From positions 186,001 through 250,000 of the forward strand of contig JAQEYU010000003.1 of NCBI GenBank assembly GCA_027692465.1: a DNA stretch of 64,000 nt, in the 5' to 3' direction. This stretch comes from Enterococcaceae bacterium OF42-14pH9A. Its GTDB lineage: Bacteria; Bacillota; Bacilli; Lactobacillales; Enterococcaceae. The notes under the pieces were generated by a model. It did not search any database, was not told the DNA's origin, and saw only the letters and a program-made list of their open reading frames with translations. The position numbers and the translations under genes were made by a program. This document shows positions 1 through 10,401 of this stretch, piece by piece (within the stretch, counting starts at the first letter, position 1; every line of letters begins with the position of its first letter).

Positions 1-493
<493 letters not shown>

Positions 494-494
494 C

Positions 495-1052
495 ATGGCA
501 GATGCAGTAATGCAAGAAGCACAAGAAAAAATGAAGAAGGCAGCAGAAGCGCTGCAACGGGAACTGGGCTTGATTCGTGCCGGTCGTGCCAACGCCAGCA
601 TCTTGGATCGGGTCATGGTTTCCTACTATGGCGTTCCGACTCCGATTAACCAAATGGCTTCAATCGGTATTCCGGAAGCGCGTTTGTTGGTGATCACACC
701 ATTTGACAAAACGATGATTAAAGAGATCGAAAAAGCGATCCAAACTAGTGACGTGGGTATCACACCGCAAACTGACGGTACTGTGATCCGCTTGGTGATT
801 CCACAGTTGACAGAAGATCGCCGTAAAGAGCTGGCTAAAGAAGTGAAAAAAGAAGCAGAAAATGCTAAAATTGCGATTCGTAATATTCGTCGTGATGCAT
901 TAGATGGTTACAAGAAGCAGGAAAAAGCCGGTGATATCACCGAGGATGATCTGCGCAACGCTGAAAAAGAAGTCCAAACTTTGACAGATGATGCCATCAA
1001 GCAATTAGATGCAATCGCTGCCGAAAAGGAAAAAGAATTACTGGATGTTTAA
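495..1052 (+). CDS. frr: Ribosome recycling factor
   Basis: 185-residue RRF, the normal family length. With EF-G it splits the post-termination ribosome so that subunits can be reused. The conserved [11 protein letters not shown] segment near residue 31, the VTPFDKT-like block (here VITPFDKT) and the C-terminal EKEV helix of the three-helix bundle are all present. The start ATG follows a GGGGGAA ribosome-binding site that overlaps the end of pyrH. A strong terminator follows at 1064-1096, so this is the last gene of the pyrH transcript. In related genomes uppS follows closely; here about 4 kb of other genes is interposed. Confidence 0.97.
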   Translation: MADAVMQEAQEKMKKAAEALQRELGLIRAGRANASILDRVMVSYYGVPTPINQMASIGIPEARLLVITPFDKTMIKEIEKAIQTSDVGITPQTDGTVIRLVIPQLTEDRRKELAKEVKKEAENAKIAIRNIRRDALDGYKKQEKAGDITEDDLRNAEKEVQTLTDDAIKQLDAIAAEKEKELLDV

Positions 1053-1063
1053 GAACTATCACC

Positions 1064-1096
1064 GCCCCTGCTATTTCGTGGTCAGGGGCTTTTTTT
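1064..1096 (+). terminator. Rho-independent terminator after frr
   Basis: A GCCCCTG / CAGGGGC stem is followed by seven Ts, 11 bp after the frr stop codon. Confidence 0.9.
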
Positions 1097-1372
1097 GTGG
1101 ATTTTAATAACTGGGTCGCAAGCTGGTAGCCACAACAAGAATGTAAAAACAGCAATCGAAAGACTGTGAAGCTGTTATTAAATCATGCTGAAACTTGATT
1201 TGAAAAAGTTCATTCGACAGGTAATGATTGGTAACGTATTCGCTTACATGGGTGGTAGCACAACACTGGATGGATGATTTATATAACTTTGTTGTCTTAA
1301 ATATATATTGATAAACGTTATCTTATAATCTATGATGAAACTTGCTGATTGATTGAAGGAGGTGAAATTATC
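1097..1372 (+). promoter_or_regulatory. Leader region of the small membrane protein gene; -10 box and palindrome
   Basis: No gene is visible in this gap. A TATAAT box lies at 1324-1329 and just before it is the palindrome GATAAACGTTATC (about 1310-1322), which could be an operator. No good -35 stands at 16-18 bp spacing, so the promoter call is tentative. The rest of the gap is AT-rich and featureless to my eye. Confidence 0.3.
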
Positions 1373-1612
1373 ATGGATATGGTATCGATTTTATTTACAA
1401 CCTGGTTATTGGATAAAGACAATGAAAAACAATCAAAAATAGAGAGTGCTTTTCGTATTTTAGGGCGTACAATCATCTTTTTAAGATTTTTCCTGTTGAT
1501 GGCTGCCGGCGTTGTGACCGAAGCATCTTGCGGGGACGTTTTTTATGGATGTGTGTTTAGTATTTTGGCTATCGCAAGCGGAACAGCGTATATCTGGTCT
1601 TTGAAAAAATAA
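1373..1612 (+). CDS. Small membrane protein, unknown function
   Basis: 79-residue product starting at an ATG with a perfect GGAGGTG ribosome-binding site (1358-1364, 8 nt away). An in-frame TTG upstream at 1349 would overlap that site and is unlikely to be used. A hydrophilic stretch (residues about 12-25, DKDNEKQSKIES) is followed by two hydrophobic segments (about 30-45 and 58-75), which suggests two membrane spans. I recognise no family. It is monocistronic, between the frr terminator and a dispersed repeat. The strong ribosome-binding site and the membrane pattern make it a believable gene. Confidence 0.6.
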   Translation: MDMVSILFTTWLLDKDNEKQSKIESAFRILGRTIIFLRFFLLMAAGVVTEASCGDVFYGCVFSILAIASGTAYIWSLKK

Positions 1613-1631
1613 TGCAATGACTACATAAGCA

Positions 1632-1788
1632 AGGCGTGTCTGAAAACGCCGGAGAATTCAGATTTTTGCGGATCTGCCGAAATCAAGGAGTAAAGTGTAG
1701 CCGATTGTGTTATAAGGTTGTGCATTTACGACGCAGATTGTGCTGAAAAAAGCCAAGATATCTGCCACTCGGGTTTTAAGGCACGCCC
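1632..1788 (+). repeat. Dispersed 160-bp inverted-repeat element, copy B
   Basis: Left end GGCGTGTCTGAAAACGCCGG and right end TTTTAAGGCACGCCC match the element at 15545-15702 in the same orientation, including the internal CTGCCGAAATCAAGGAGTAAA and CATTTACGACGCAG blocks. It lies between the convergent small ORF and purC, directly abutting the purC terminator. Confidence 0.8.
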
Positions 1789-1826
1789 AAAAGCCGCCGA
1801 TCGGAAACTTCGATCAGCGGCTTTTG
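1789..1826 (-). terminator. Terminator of purC (probably bidirectional)
   Basis: AAAAGCCGCCGATCG pairs with CGATCAGCGGCTTTT around a short loop, with one imperfect position. Read on the minus strand the stem ends in TTTT just after the purC stop. The A-run on the other side gives it a T-tail in both directions. Confidence 0.8.
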
Positions 1827-1835
1827 ATTACTCGA

Positions 1836-2522
1836 TCATTCGATCATGTTCAAAATGAGTTGGGAACAATCAATCTGATTTGGGATATTTCCTGCCTTGT
1901 CCCGCACACGCCAAATATCAGGCGTGATTTCGTCAACTACATACAGGGTCCCGTCTTCGTCGTACCCGACTTCAATTTTCAAGTCGATGAGATTCAGGTC
2001 CATTTTAGCAAGGTCTTCTTTCAAAACGGCACCGACCTTTTCCAAAATCTTCAAAGCTTGCTCATATTGTCCCGGTTGCAACAGACCTTTCATTTGGCAC
2101 AGTCGATCTGTGATCAGCGGATCGCCCTGTTCATCGGATTTCAATGTGATTTCGGTATAAACCGGATCAAAAGGGATCATCTCCGGCAGGTCGAAGCGAC
2201 GGCACATACTGCCAGCAGTTTCGTAACGCAGAACAAATTCCAATGGTGGGACGGTCAACTGACGAACTTTCATCATGCCGGTTTCCTGGTCCGCTCCAAG
2301 ATAATGGGTGGGAACATTGTTTGCTTCCATCAGTTCAAAATAATACCGGGAAACTGCTAAGCCAATCTTGCCTTTTCCTGCTACGCTGCCGCCAACAGTA
2401 TTGGAACCCGGATCGAATACGCCGTCTTCGCCAGTGGCACTGTCTTTGAAGAGCAGCCAGACATCACCGGTAGTTTCGTCTTTGAAGACAGTTTTTGTCT
2501 TTCCGTCGTACAATTCTTTCAT
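1836..2522 (-). CDS. purC: Phosphoribosylaminoimidazole-succinocarboxamide synthase
   Basis: 228-residue SAICAR synthase, which joins CAIR and aspartate with ATP in step 8 of de novo purine synthesis. The N-terminal LYDGKTKTVF nucleotide-binding strand, the DEITPDIWR-like block (VVDEITPDIWRV) and the FDPVYTEITLKSDEQGD region are family hallmarks. I place the start at the ATG with the AAAGGAGTG site; an in-frame extension of 17 codons upstream (to 2573) lacks such support. It is unusual in standing alone, opposite to its neighbours, with no other pur gene in the window; in most Firmicutes purC is inside a long pur operon. Confidence 0.95.
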   Translation of the reverse strand: MKELYDGKTKTVFKDETTGDVWLLFKDSATGEDGVFDPGSNTVGGSVAGKGKIGLAVSRYYFELMEANNVPTHYLGADQETGMMKVRQLTVPPLEFVLRYETAGSMCRRFDLPEMIPFDPVYTEITLKSDEQGDPLITDRLCQMKGLLQPGQYEQALKILEKVGAVLKEDLAKMDLNLIDLKIEVGYDEDGTLYVVDEITPDIWRVRDKAGNIPNQIDCSQLILNMIE

Positions 2523-2639
2523 GAGAGCACTCCTTTGTTCGTGTTTTATACATTTGTAACTGAAAGGTAACATCTGTGATCCTTTCTGTCGACAAGAATT
2601 GCGAAAGTTTCATAAAGTTTGGGAAATAAAGGAGGTATT

Positions 2640-2825
2640 TTGGAAGAATCTGTAATTGGTTGCGTTTTCAATCTTTTAGCTGTTCTAAATTCTGTTATAA
2701 TTGTTCAGTACATAACAAAGTTGTTGCATAAAAGAAATTTGAATTATGATCTGATTGCTTTGAAGGATCAGTTGACAGGAGTGGAGGAGAATGACAGCAG
2801 AACAGCTTCGATTGGTTTTGCCTGA
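2640..2825 (+). CDS. Possible small single-span membrane protein
   Basis: 61 codons starting at a TTG that follows an AAAGGAGGT site (2628-2636) at a rather short distance. One clear hydrophobic segment (about residues 5-27, VIGCVFNLLAVLNSVIIVQYIT) precedes a charged tail. The 3' end overlaps the start of the GNAT gene by 35 bp in another frame, so it may act as a short translated leader for it. No family recognised. The TTG start and tight spacing make this a tentative gene. Confidence 0.35.
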   Translation: MEESVIGCVFNLLAVLNSVIIVQYITKLLHKRNLNYDLIALKDQLTGVEENDSRTASIGFA

Positions 2826-3324
2826 TAGCAACTGGGAAGAGCAGATCTGGGCATTTCGTTCGGCATTTCTGCCGGCACCGGAGGGGATTCCGGGGACATC
2901 AGGTCTTGCTCAGGCAGAGTCTGCAGCAGCTTGGTTGGAAGGCTTAGCAAGTATGGCGGATTTCGGCAGGGTTCCCGCCGGATTGGTACGAGGATTGCAA
3001 TTTATTTTTATCGACATCGACGAAAAAGAGATTCTCGGTATGCTAAATCTGCGCACCTCATTGAATGATTACCTGGAAAATTTCGGCGGACATATCGGGT
3101 ATGCGATACATCCTGCGGTTCAAAACAGAGGGCTTGGGCGCAAAATGTTGACTTGTGGTCTTGAAATGGCCAAAGCTGAAGGACTGCAGCGGGTTCTGAT
3201 CACTTGTGATGATCGTAATAAAGCGTCGGCAGCTGTTATTGAAGCTTGTGGTGGGTGCCTGGAAGACAAACGAATCAATCCTGAAAAGAAACGCATTGTA
3301 AGACGTTATTGGATCCTGACCTGA
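2791..3324 (+). CDS. GNAT-family N-acetyltransferase
   Basis: 177 residues with a GNAT fold: the acetyl-CoA pyrophosphate loop reads HPAVQNRGLGRKML (about residues 107-120), a variant of the Q/R-x-x-G-x-G/A motif A, followed by the ITCDDRNKAS strand-turn typical of YafP/Aac-like members and a C-terminal RRYWI strand. The acceptor substrate cannot be read from sequence. The start has a GGAGGAG site immediately upstream. It is followed after 13 bp by the HD-domain gene, so the two are probably one transcript. Confidence 0.85.
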   Translation: MTAEQLRLVLPDSNWEEQIWAFRSAFLPAPEGIPGTSGLAQAESAAAWLEGLASMADFGRVPAGLVRGLQFIFIDIDEKEILGMLNLRTSLNDYLENFGGHIGYAIHPAVQNRGLGRKMLTCGLEMAKAEGLQRVLITCDDRNKASAAVIEACGGCLEDKRINPEKKRIVRRYWILT

Positions 3325-3337
3325 CGGAGGAATTAGA

Positions 3338-3949
3338 ATGGTGAAAGAAACTTATCTGGTACCGGTGACTGGGGAAACATTGGAAGAGCAGGTCATGAAT
3401 TACTTGATTGCCTTCGGAAAACAAACGGTGTTTTGTCACCTTAAAGAGGTTGCTTCCCAGGCTCAACTGCTGGCAGAACAGTTCGGCCTGGATAAAAGTG
3501 CAGCTTATCAAGCAGGGCTTTTGCATGATATCTCGGTGGTGATTCCGGATGAAGAAAGAGTCGGCTTTCAAAATGAACTGGGGACGATCATCCTGCAGGC
3601 AGAGCGTCATCTGCCGCAACTTTTGCATCAGCAGCAGTCTGCGGTAATCGCAGAGCGATGTTTCGGCGTCACTGAGCCGGCGATTTTGTCGGCAATCGTC
3701 TGCCACACAACACTCAAAGAAGCTGCTACGGATTTTGACCATTGTCTGTTTATTGCCGACAAGATCAAATGGGATCGTACCCGGAAGCCGCCGTATCTGA
3801 CGGAGGTCTGTGAAGCTCTGGCTGCAGGTGAGCTGCAACGGGCATCGCTGATCTATCTGGAATGGCTCTTCCATCATGATATCCAAGTTATCCATCCTTG
3901 GGCATTGGCAGCGAAAAAACAGCTGACGCAGTCGTTGAAAGTCTTATGA
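3338..3949 (+). CDS. HD-domain protein, YqeK-like paralogue
   Basis: 203 residues resembling the YqeK family of HD-domain Ap4A hydrolases. It shows a first His in FCHLKEVA, the HD pair in AGLLHDIS (about residues 62-63), and later His in IVCHTTL followed by the CLFIADKIKWDR block, which matches the helix with the last metal-binding Asp. It is a paralogue of the genuine yqeK at 60438-61028, with the same order of motifs, but lacks the Lys that follows HD in many HD enzymes (HDIS rather than HDxxK). The start follows GGAGGAATTAGA. Downstream of the GNAT gene at 13 bp. Nucleotide hydrolase activity is a family-based inference. Confidence 0.75.
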   Translation: MVKETYLVPVTGETLEEQVMNYLIAFGKQTVFCHLKEVASQAQLLAEQFGLDKSAAYQAGLLHDISVVIPDEERVGFQNELGTIILQAERHLPQLLHQQQSAVIAERCFGVTEPAILSAIVCHTTLKEAATDFDHCLFIADKIKWDRTRKPPYLTEVCEALAAGELQRASLIYLEWLFHHDIQVIHPWALAAKKQLTQSLKVL

Positions 3950-4294
3950 CCGTATAATAAAAGCAAATGATTCAATCCCTTATATTGGAAGGATTGGTAA
4001 ATGTCAGGAAGCTGTTACTCCTGTCAACCTGCCTGTGCCGAATATTGGGGATTTTTATCTGTCTTCGGCGATCTTTCGGGGGATTCAAACGTGTTCGAAA
4101 ATAATGATTGTTAATTTAGAAGCCGTTTCAAGAATCTTTTTTTTGCTCATACCGACTGCGCTTTTGCCATGGATTCAAGAGAATGCGGGAATCAGGTTTG
4201 AACTTTTTTTCGGATAGGGCCTATACACATTTTTGCCGAGTATATCGAATCGAAAAGGAGCGGTCTTTTTCAATTTTTCATGATAAAGTTGAAT
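3950..4294. other. Intergenic stretch without a convincing gene
   Basis: A 60-codon open frame at 4035-4217 has no ribosome-binding site and no family features. A weak hairpin CAATCC...GGATTG near 3973-3996 follows the HD gene and could be a poor terminator. Nothing else is seen before repeat copy C. Confidence 0.4.
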
Positions 4295-4450
4295 AGGGCA
4301 CATCTGAAAATGCCAGTGACAGATATTTCGGTCCTTTTCACCGCAATCCGGGTCGTAAATGCGCAGCTTTGCACCTGTAAACTGCGCTTTACTCCTTAAT
4401 TTCGGCAGGTCCGCAAAAAGCTTGATTTTCCCGGTATTTTCAGATACACC
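4295..4450 (-). repeat. Dispersed 160-bp inverted-repeat element, copy C
   Basis: Reverse orientation relative to the copy at 15545. It begins TAGGGCACATCTGAAAATGCC and ends TATTTTCAGATACACC, with the internal CGTAAATGCGCAGCTTTGC and ATTTCGGCAGGTCCGCAAAAA blocks. It ends only 26 bp upstream of the YjbR-like gene, so it forms most of that gene's upstream region. Confidence 0.85.
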
Positions 4451-4476
4451 ATAAGAAAAGGAAAGGTGGGATCACT

Positions 4477-4863
4477 ATGGATAATGGGATGGTTTCAACA
4501 AGGATCGCCGCGTTCATGGCTTATGCGGCACGTCTTCCGGGCGCAAAAAGCTATCATCGCAAAGATTGGGACACAAATTATTTTGAAGTAGCCGGCAAGA
4601 TGTTCGGGATGATGAGTCTGCCGGGAGAAGCAAAGGCAATCATCACCTTGAAAAACAAGCCGGAGAAAAATGAGGAGCTGAGGGAGCTTTATCCGGGCAT
4701 TGTGATTCCGGGTTATTATGCCAATAAGACCCATTGGAACTCTGTTTATCTGGCGGATCCAGCCTTCTCTGATGATGAAATTTGCGGGTTAATCAAGGAG
4801 TCTTATGATCTGGTTGTGATGAAACTTCCTAAAAAGACGCGAGCCGAAATTGAGGCGCATTGA
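4477..4863 (+). CDS. MmcQ/YjbR-family protein
   Basis: 128 residues, the usual length of the YjbR/CyaY-like fold family. The pattern of a MFGMMSLPGEAKAIITLK strand, then PGIVIPGYYANKTHWNSVYL with the conserved KxHWNSV-type motif, and a C-terminal ESYDLVVMKLPKK helix-strand is diagnostic. Members are small, probably DNA- or partner-binding proteins of uncertain role. The start follows GAAAGGTGG. Monocistronic between repeat copy C and the uppS promoter. Confidence 0.85.
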   Translation: MDNGMVSTRIAAFMAYAARLPGAKSYHRKDWDTNYFEVAGKMFGMMSLPGEAKAIITLKNKPEKNEELRELYPGIVIPGYYANKTHWNSVYLADPAFSDDEICGLIKESYDLVVMKLPKKTRAEIEAH

Positions 4864-5096
4864 AAAAAGAGGGAGACTTGTTATCTGAAGAGGCCAACTC
4901 GGACTGAAAGTTCCGTATCTTTGACAAGGAATCGTTTTCTTTCTTGAAGATATGACCCTCTTTCTGCCAGTTTTTTTACCTGTGTGATCGAAGATGAGGT
5001 AAAGTTTTCCTGCAGTCTTCTGATTTTTTGCAGGCTTTTTAAGGATTAATGGTATAATGGTTTCTGGCAATTCTTTGTAGAAATGAGGGAATCCCT
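4864..5096. promoter_or_regulatory. uppS upstream region with candidate promoter
   Basis: TATAAT at 5053-5058 and TTGCAG at 5028-5033 form a promoter-like pair with a long 19-bp spacer, ending about 40 bp before uppS. The first half holds AAAGAGGG (after the YjbR gene) and CCCTCTTT about 90 bp later, which could pair as a long imperfect stem. Confidence 0.45.
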
Positions 5097-5912
5097 ATGT
5101 GGCGGTTGTTTCCGCAAAAGAACAAGTATGTACAAGAAGAAGCAGAATTCACCTTCGATCCGACAGGGTATATTCCAAAGCACATCGCAGTCATCATGGA
5201 CGGCAATGGGCGCTGGGCCCAAAACCGTCGCCTGCCGCGGGTAGCCGGTCACCAAGAAGGCATGGAGACAGTCAAGATTGTGACAAAACACGCCTCCAAA
5301 CTTGGTGTCAAAGTATTGACGCTGTATGCCTTTTCAACGGAGAATTGGAAACGACCGACAGACGAAGTGAATTTTCTGATGCAGCTGCCGGTAGATTTTT
5401 TTGATAAATTTGTGCCGGAGCTGATCAAAGAAAACGTCAAAGTCCATGTAATGGGTTATACAGACTTTCTTCCGGCTCACACTCAAGATGCGGTAAAGCG
5501 GGCAGTGGAACAGACGAAAGACAATACCGGAATGATTTTGAACTTTGCTTTGAATTACGGAAGTCGCGCAGAGATCGTAACTGCCACTCAAGAGATCGTA
5601 AGAGAAGTTCTGGTGCAGGGGATGGCTGTGGAAGCAGTCTCTTCATTAGTGGATGAAGAAAAGATTGCTAATCACCTGATGACAGGTTTTTTACCTCGGG
5701 AGCTGCGTGACCCGGAACTTCTGATCCGGACCAGTGGCGAAGAGCGAATCAGTAATTTTCTATTATGGCAGATCGCATACAGTGAGCTGTTTTTCACCGA
5801 TGCGTTATGGCCGGACTTCAATGGTGAGCTTTTGGAAATGGCGATTGCCTCTTTTCAGAACCGAGATCGCCGTTTTGGCGGGTTGAAAACAGCTCCATCA
5901 GAGGATGAATAA
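5097..5912 (+). CDS. uppS: Undecaprenyl diphosphate synthase (cis-prenyltransferase)
   Basis: 271 residues. It adds eight isopentenyl units to farnesyl-PP to make C55-PP, the lipid carrier for peptidoglycan and teichoic acids. Region I reads IAVIMDGNGRWA with catalytic Asp35; the TLYAFSTENWKRP segment and the C-terminal LIRTSGEERISNFLLWQ...WPDF block bind substrate. The N-terminus is about 20 residues longer than the E. coli enzyme, as is common in this order. It has its own upstream -10 box and is followed after 84 bp by cdsA, an envelope-lipid operon. Confidence 0.97.
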   Translation: MWRLFPQKNKYVQEEAEFTFDPTGYIPKHIAVIMDGNGRWAQNRRLPRVAGHQEGMETVKIVTKHASKLGVKVLTLYAFSTENWKRPTDEVNFLMQLPVDFFDKFVPELIKENVKVHVMGYTDFLPAHTQDAVKRAVEQTKDNTGMILNFALNYGSRAEIVTATQEIVREVLVQGMAVEAVSSLVDEEKIANHLMTGFLPRELRDPELLIRTSGEERISNFLLWQIAYSELFFTDALWPDFNGELLEMAIASFQNRDRRFGGLKTAPSEDE

Positions 5913-5996
5913 GGCCGTGGCTTGCAGCTGGCTGTCAAGTATCCTGGGTACAGGGCCGGCAATTTCAAATCAAATTTCAAGAGTGGAGGGAAATAA

Positions 5997-6797
5997 ATGA
6001 AACAACGAGTAATCACTGCTGTGGTAGCTTTGGCATTGTTCATTCCGATTCTAGTTGCGGGAGGCATCGCAGTAGAAATCACGGCAGCAGTATTGGCTGT
6101 CGTCGGTGTGTATGAAATGTTTCGGATGAAAGGATTGAATATCGTCAGTTTTGAAGGAATCCTAGCCGGCTTGGGCGCTGTTTTTCTGGTGCTTCCCAAA
6201 GACCGCTGGTTTTTCTGGCTGCCGGCAGCAACTGACAGCACGATGTTGTTTTATCTGATGGTGATGCTGCTTTTGGGAGCTTCTGTGGTATCTAAAAATA
6301 TGTATACGGTGGATGAGGCCGGCTTTCCTGTTTTGGTCAGTCTCTATGTCGGGGTCGGTTTTCGTGAGTTTGTCAATGCCCGCAGTGAAAGCTTGATCAT
6401 GCTTTTGTTCGGCCTGTTCATCGTCTGGGCAACGGATATCGGTGCGTATATGATTGGACGCAAAGTCGGCAAACGGAAATTGTGGCCGGAAATCTCTCCT
6501 AACAAAACGGTCGAGGGGGCATTGGGAGGAATTGTTAGTGCCGTGGTCGTCGCTTTGATTTATGTTCTGATCTTCTCCGGCAAGCAGGATTTCGGACACA
6601 ACCTGCCGATTCTGCTGCTGTTGACAGTCGTGTTTTCGATTGTCGGGCAATTTGGGGATTTGGTGGAGTCGGCAATCAAACGGCACTTTGATGTCAAAGA
6701 TTCAGGCAATATTCTGCCGGGACACGGTGGGATACTTGACCGCTTCGACAGCATGCTGTTTGTCTTTCCTATCATGCATCTAATGGGCGTATTTTGA
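5997..6797 (+). CDS. cdsA: Phosphatidate cytidylyltransferase (CDP-diglyceride synthase)
   Basis: 266-residue integral membrane enzyme converting phosphatidic acid and CTP to CDP-diacylglycerol for phospholipid synthesis. Seven or so hydrophobic segments are visible. The C-terminal family signature is intact: SAIKRHFDVKDSGNILPGHG followed by GILDRFD (about residues 222-249), with the metal-binding Asp residues. The GGAGGGAAATAA site sets the start. Between uppS and a weak terminator at 6811-6841. Dxr, which follows cdsA in organisms with the MEP pathway, is absent, in line with the mevalonate pathway of enterococci. Confidence 0.96.
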   Translation: MKQRVITAVVALALFIPILVAGGIAVEITAAVLAVVGVYEMFRMKGLNIVSFEGILAGLGAVFLVLPKDRWFFWLPAATDSTMLFYLMVMLLLGASVVSKNMYTVDEAGFPVLVSLYVGVGFREFVNARSESLIMLLFGLFIVWATDIGAYMIGRKVGKRKLWPEISPNKTVEGALGGIVSAVVVALIYVLIFSGKQDFGHNLPILLLLTVVFSIVGQFGDLVESAIKRHFDVKDSGNILPGHGGILDRFDSMLFVFPIMHLMGVF

Positions 6798-6810
6798 TCG
6801 AATCGCATTT

Positions 6811-6841
6811 AACCGGGACTTTGATAGTCTCGGTTTTTTTG
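6811..6841 (+). terminator. Terminator after cdsA
   Basis: AACCGGGA pairs with TCTCGGTT (one G-T pair) and is followed by a run of Ts. The loop is 9 nt. It may only partly stop transcription into rseP. Confidence 0.7.
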
Positions 6842-6852
6842 TTGCTAACAAT

Positions 6853-6935
6853 TAGGGCGTGGCTGATTCATCGTGATCTGCGGCAACGTAAATGCGCAGC
6901 TTTACCTTCTTTATGTGACAAACACTTTACGTTTT
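6853..6935 (-). repeat. Degraded 160-bp element, copy I (partial)
   Basis: TAGGGCGTGGCTGA at the left end and the internal GATCTGCGGCAACGTAAATGCGCAGCTTTACC block resemble the reverse-oriented copies at 30604 and 42944. The other end is not recognisable. It lies between cdsA and rseP. Confidence 0.45.
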
Positions 6936-7065
6936 TTACAGCGGTCCCACGATGGGCAGGGAGTGTGATAAAATGGGAAAGAATTCAACCGCGGATGATT
7001 TTTTTGAATCCGGTTGAATACTCGTTCAAAAAAAGATTTTGATAACATGAAAGTGAGGAAACACG

Positions 7066-8337
7066 ATGAAAGGTCTTTTGACATTTTTGATCGTCTTCAG
7101 TGTGGTGGTAATCTTCCATGAGTTCGGGCATTTCTTCTTCGCTCGCCGTTCCGGGATACTAGTAAGGGAATTTTCGATTGGGATGGGCCCGAAGATCTTT
7201 GGACACCAGGGAAAAGACGGGACTGCTTATACATTGCGTTTATTACCTATCGGCGGATATGTCCGCATGGCCGGGGTCGGGGAAGACGAGACAGAGATCA
7301 CCCGCGGCATGCCGGTGACATTGCAGCTGGATGAGCAGGGACGGGTTGCTAAAATCAATACCTCTGCGAAAGTCCAACTGACCAACGGTATCCCTTTGGT
7401 AACGGAAGCTTTTGATTTGGAGGAGCAGCTGTATTACTCAGGATATGTGAATAACGACGAGTCGCAACTGATACGCTATGAGGTGCTGCATGATGCGACG
7501 ATCATTGAACCGGACGGCGTAGAGGTTCGGATCGCACCAAAGGATGTGCAGTTTCAGTCGGCAAAACTCAGTCGACGGATGTTGACAAACTTTGCCGGTC
7601 CGATGAACAATTTTATTTTAGCAATTCTGCTGTTCATCGTGATAGCCTTCATGCAAGGTGGTGTTGCAGTCACAAATACCAACAGCATCGGGGAGATTCA
7701 ATCCGGTAGCCCGGCACAAGCCGCCGGATTGAAGGCCGGAGATCAAATTGAGACAATTGACGGCAAGAAGATCAACACTTGGGATGATTTGACGACGGCA
7801 ATCTTGGCTAATCCCGACAAAGAGTTGACATTATCGGTCAAGCGAGGCAGCGAAATTTTTGAAAAAAAAGTGACACCTGAAACTATCACAGATGGCGATC
7901 AAAAAACGGTCCGGATTGGGATCCAGGTTCCGATTAAAAGCGGCTTTTTGGATAAGATCATCGGTGGGGTACACCAGGCTGTTGCCAATTCCCTGAATAT
8001 TTTCAGGGCGTTGGGGGATATGATTGTCAAACCGGACCTGGACAAATTAGGCGGACCGGTAGCAATTTTTCAGATGTCCTCCCAGGCTGCTCAGCAGGGA
8101 ATCATTACGATTCTGGGTTTTATTGCGATTTTGTCTATGAATCTGGGGATCCTCAACTTGTTCCCGTTTCCGGCGTTGGACGGCGGAAAGCTGGTCTTGA
8201 ATGTAATTGAAGGAATCCGTGGAAAGCCCCTCAGCGTGGAGAAAGAGGGCTTGTTGAATCTGATCGGTTTTGCAGCGCTGATGCTGTTGATGATCTTAGT
8301 CACTTGGAACGATATCCAGCGTTTTTTCTTCCGCTGA
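7066..8337 (+). CDS. rseP: RseP/Eep-family intramembrane zinc metalloprotease
   Basis: 423-residue site-2 protease. The zinc motif HEFGH sits at residues 18-22 in the first membrane span. A PDZ domain (about residues 200-275, GEIQSGSPAQAAGLKAGDQIETIDG) follows, and the third metal ligand lies in FPALDGGKL near residue 370, before the last span. In enterococci this protein (Eep) trims lipoprotein signal peptides into sex pheromones and cleaves anti-sigma factors; that role is family knowledge. The start follows GTGAGGAA. It precedes proS by 48 bp. The symbol eep is equally used. Confidence 0.95.
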   Translation: MKGLLTFLIVFSVVVIFHEFGHFFFARRSGILVREFSIGMGPKIFGHQGKDGTAYTLRLLPIGGYVRMAGVGEDETEITRGMPVTLQLDEQGRVAKINTSAKVQLTNGIPLVTEAFDLEEQLYYSGYVNNDESQLIRYEVLHDATIIEPDGVEVRIAPKDVQFQSAKLSRRMLTNFAGPMNNFILAILLFIVIAFMQGGVAVTNTNSIGEIQSGSPAQAAGLKAGDQIETIDGKKINTWDDLTTAILANPDKELTLSVKRGSEIFEKKVTPETITDGDQKTVRIGIQVPIKSGFLDKIIGGVHQAVANSLNIFRALGDMIVKPDLDKLGGPVAIFQMSSQAAQQGIITILGFIAILSMNLGILNLFPFPALDGGKLVLNVIEGIRGKPLSVEKEGLLNLIGFAALMLLMILVTWNDIQRFFFR

Positions 8338-8340
8338 TAA

Positions 8341-10101
<1,761 letters not shown>

Positions 10102-10107
10102 AAAGTG

Positions 10108-10160
10108 AACCTTTGGAAGAACGCTGTCTGACGCAGCTGTTTTCTTCAAAGGTTTTTCTT
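10108..10160 (+). terminator. Terminator after proS
   Basis: AACCTTTG-GAAGAA pairs with TTCTTCAAAGGTT around a 20-nt loop that contains its own GCTG / CAGC mini-stem, and ends in TTTTTCTTTG. Confidence 0.75.
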
Positions 10161-10169
10161 TGTTCTCAA

Positions 10170-10299
10170 GGCGGAGCTGAAAACAGCAATGACAGCTAAT
10201 TTCTTTTTTACGAGGATTTGCATTGTATAAGCTGCATATTACTCCGTGACTTTAGTCGGGGTTCAAAAACTCGAATCGCAATCGAGTTTCCAGATGCCC
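10170..10299 (-). repeat. Diverged 160-bp element, copy K
   Basis: GGCGGAGCTGAAAACAGCAA, TGACAGCTAATTTCTTTTTT, CATTGTATAAGCTGCATATT and a terminal TTTCCAGATGCCC line up with the reverse-oriented copy at 32424. Identity is low and several internal bases are lost. It fills most of the proS-polC gap. Confidence 0.45.
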
Positions 10300-10401
10300 G
10301 GGCAAAGCTTTCATAAAAAATTCTCCAAGGGATTCTTAATGAAAGAATAGTTGAAAAAAGGTATACTGAATGATGCTGAAACAAAATCAGGAGGCCAAAG
10401 A

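Noticed and set aside
1836..2360. Long plus-strand open frames opposite purC (1740-2360 and others).
   Set aside because: They are antisense shadows of purC, with no start signals or family features. The same holds for long frames opposite polC, trpB, clpE and fabG.
4035..4217. 60-codon open frame after the HD-domain gene.
   Set aside because: No ribosome-binding site, no recognisable family and an irregular composition.
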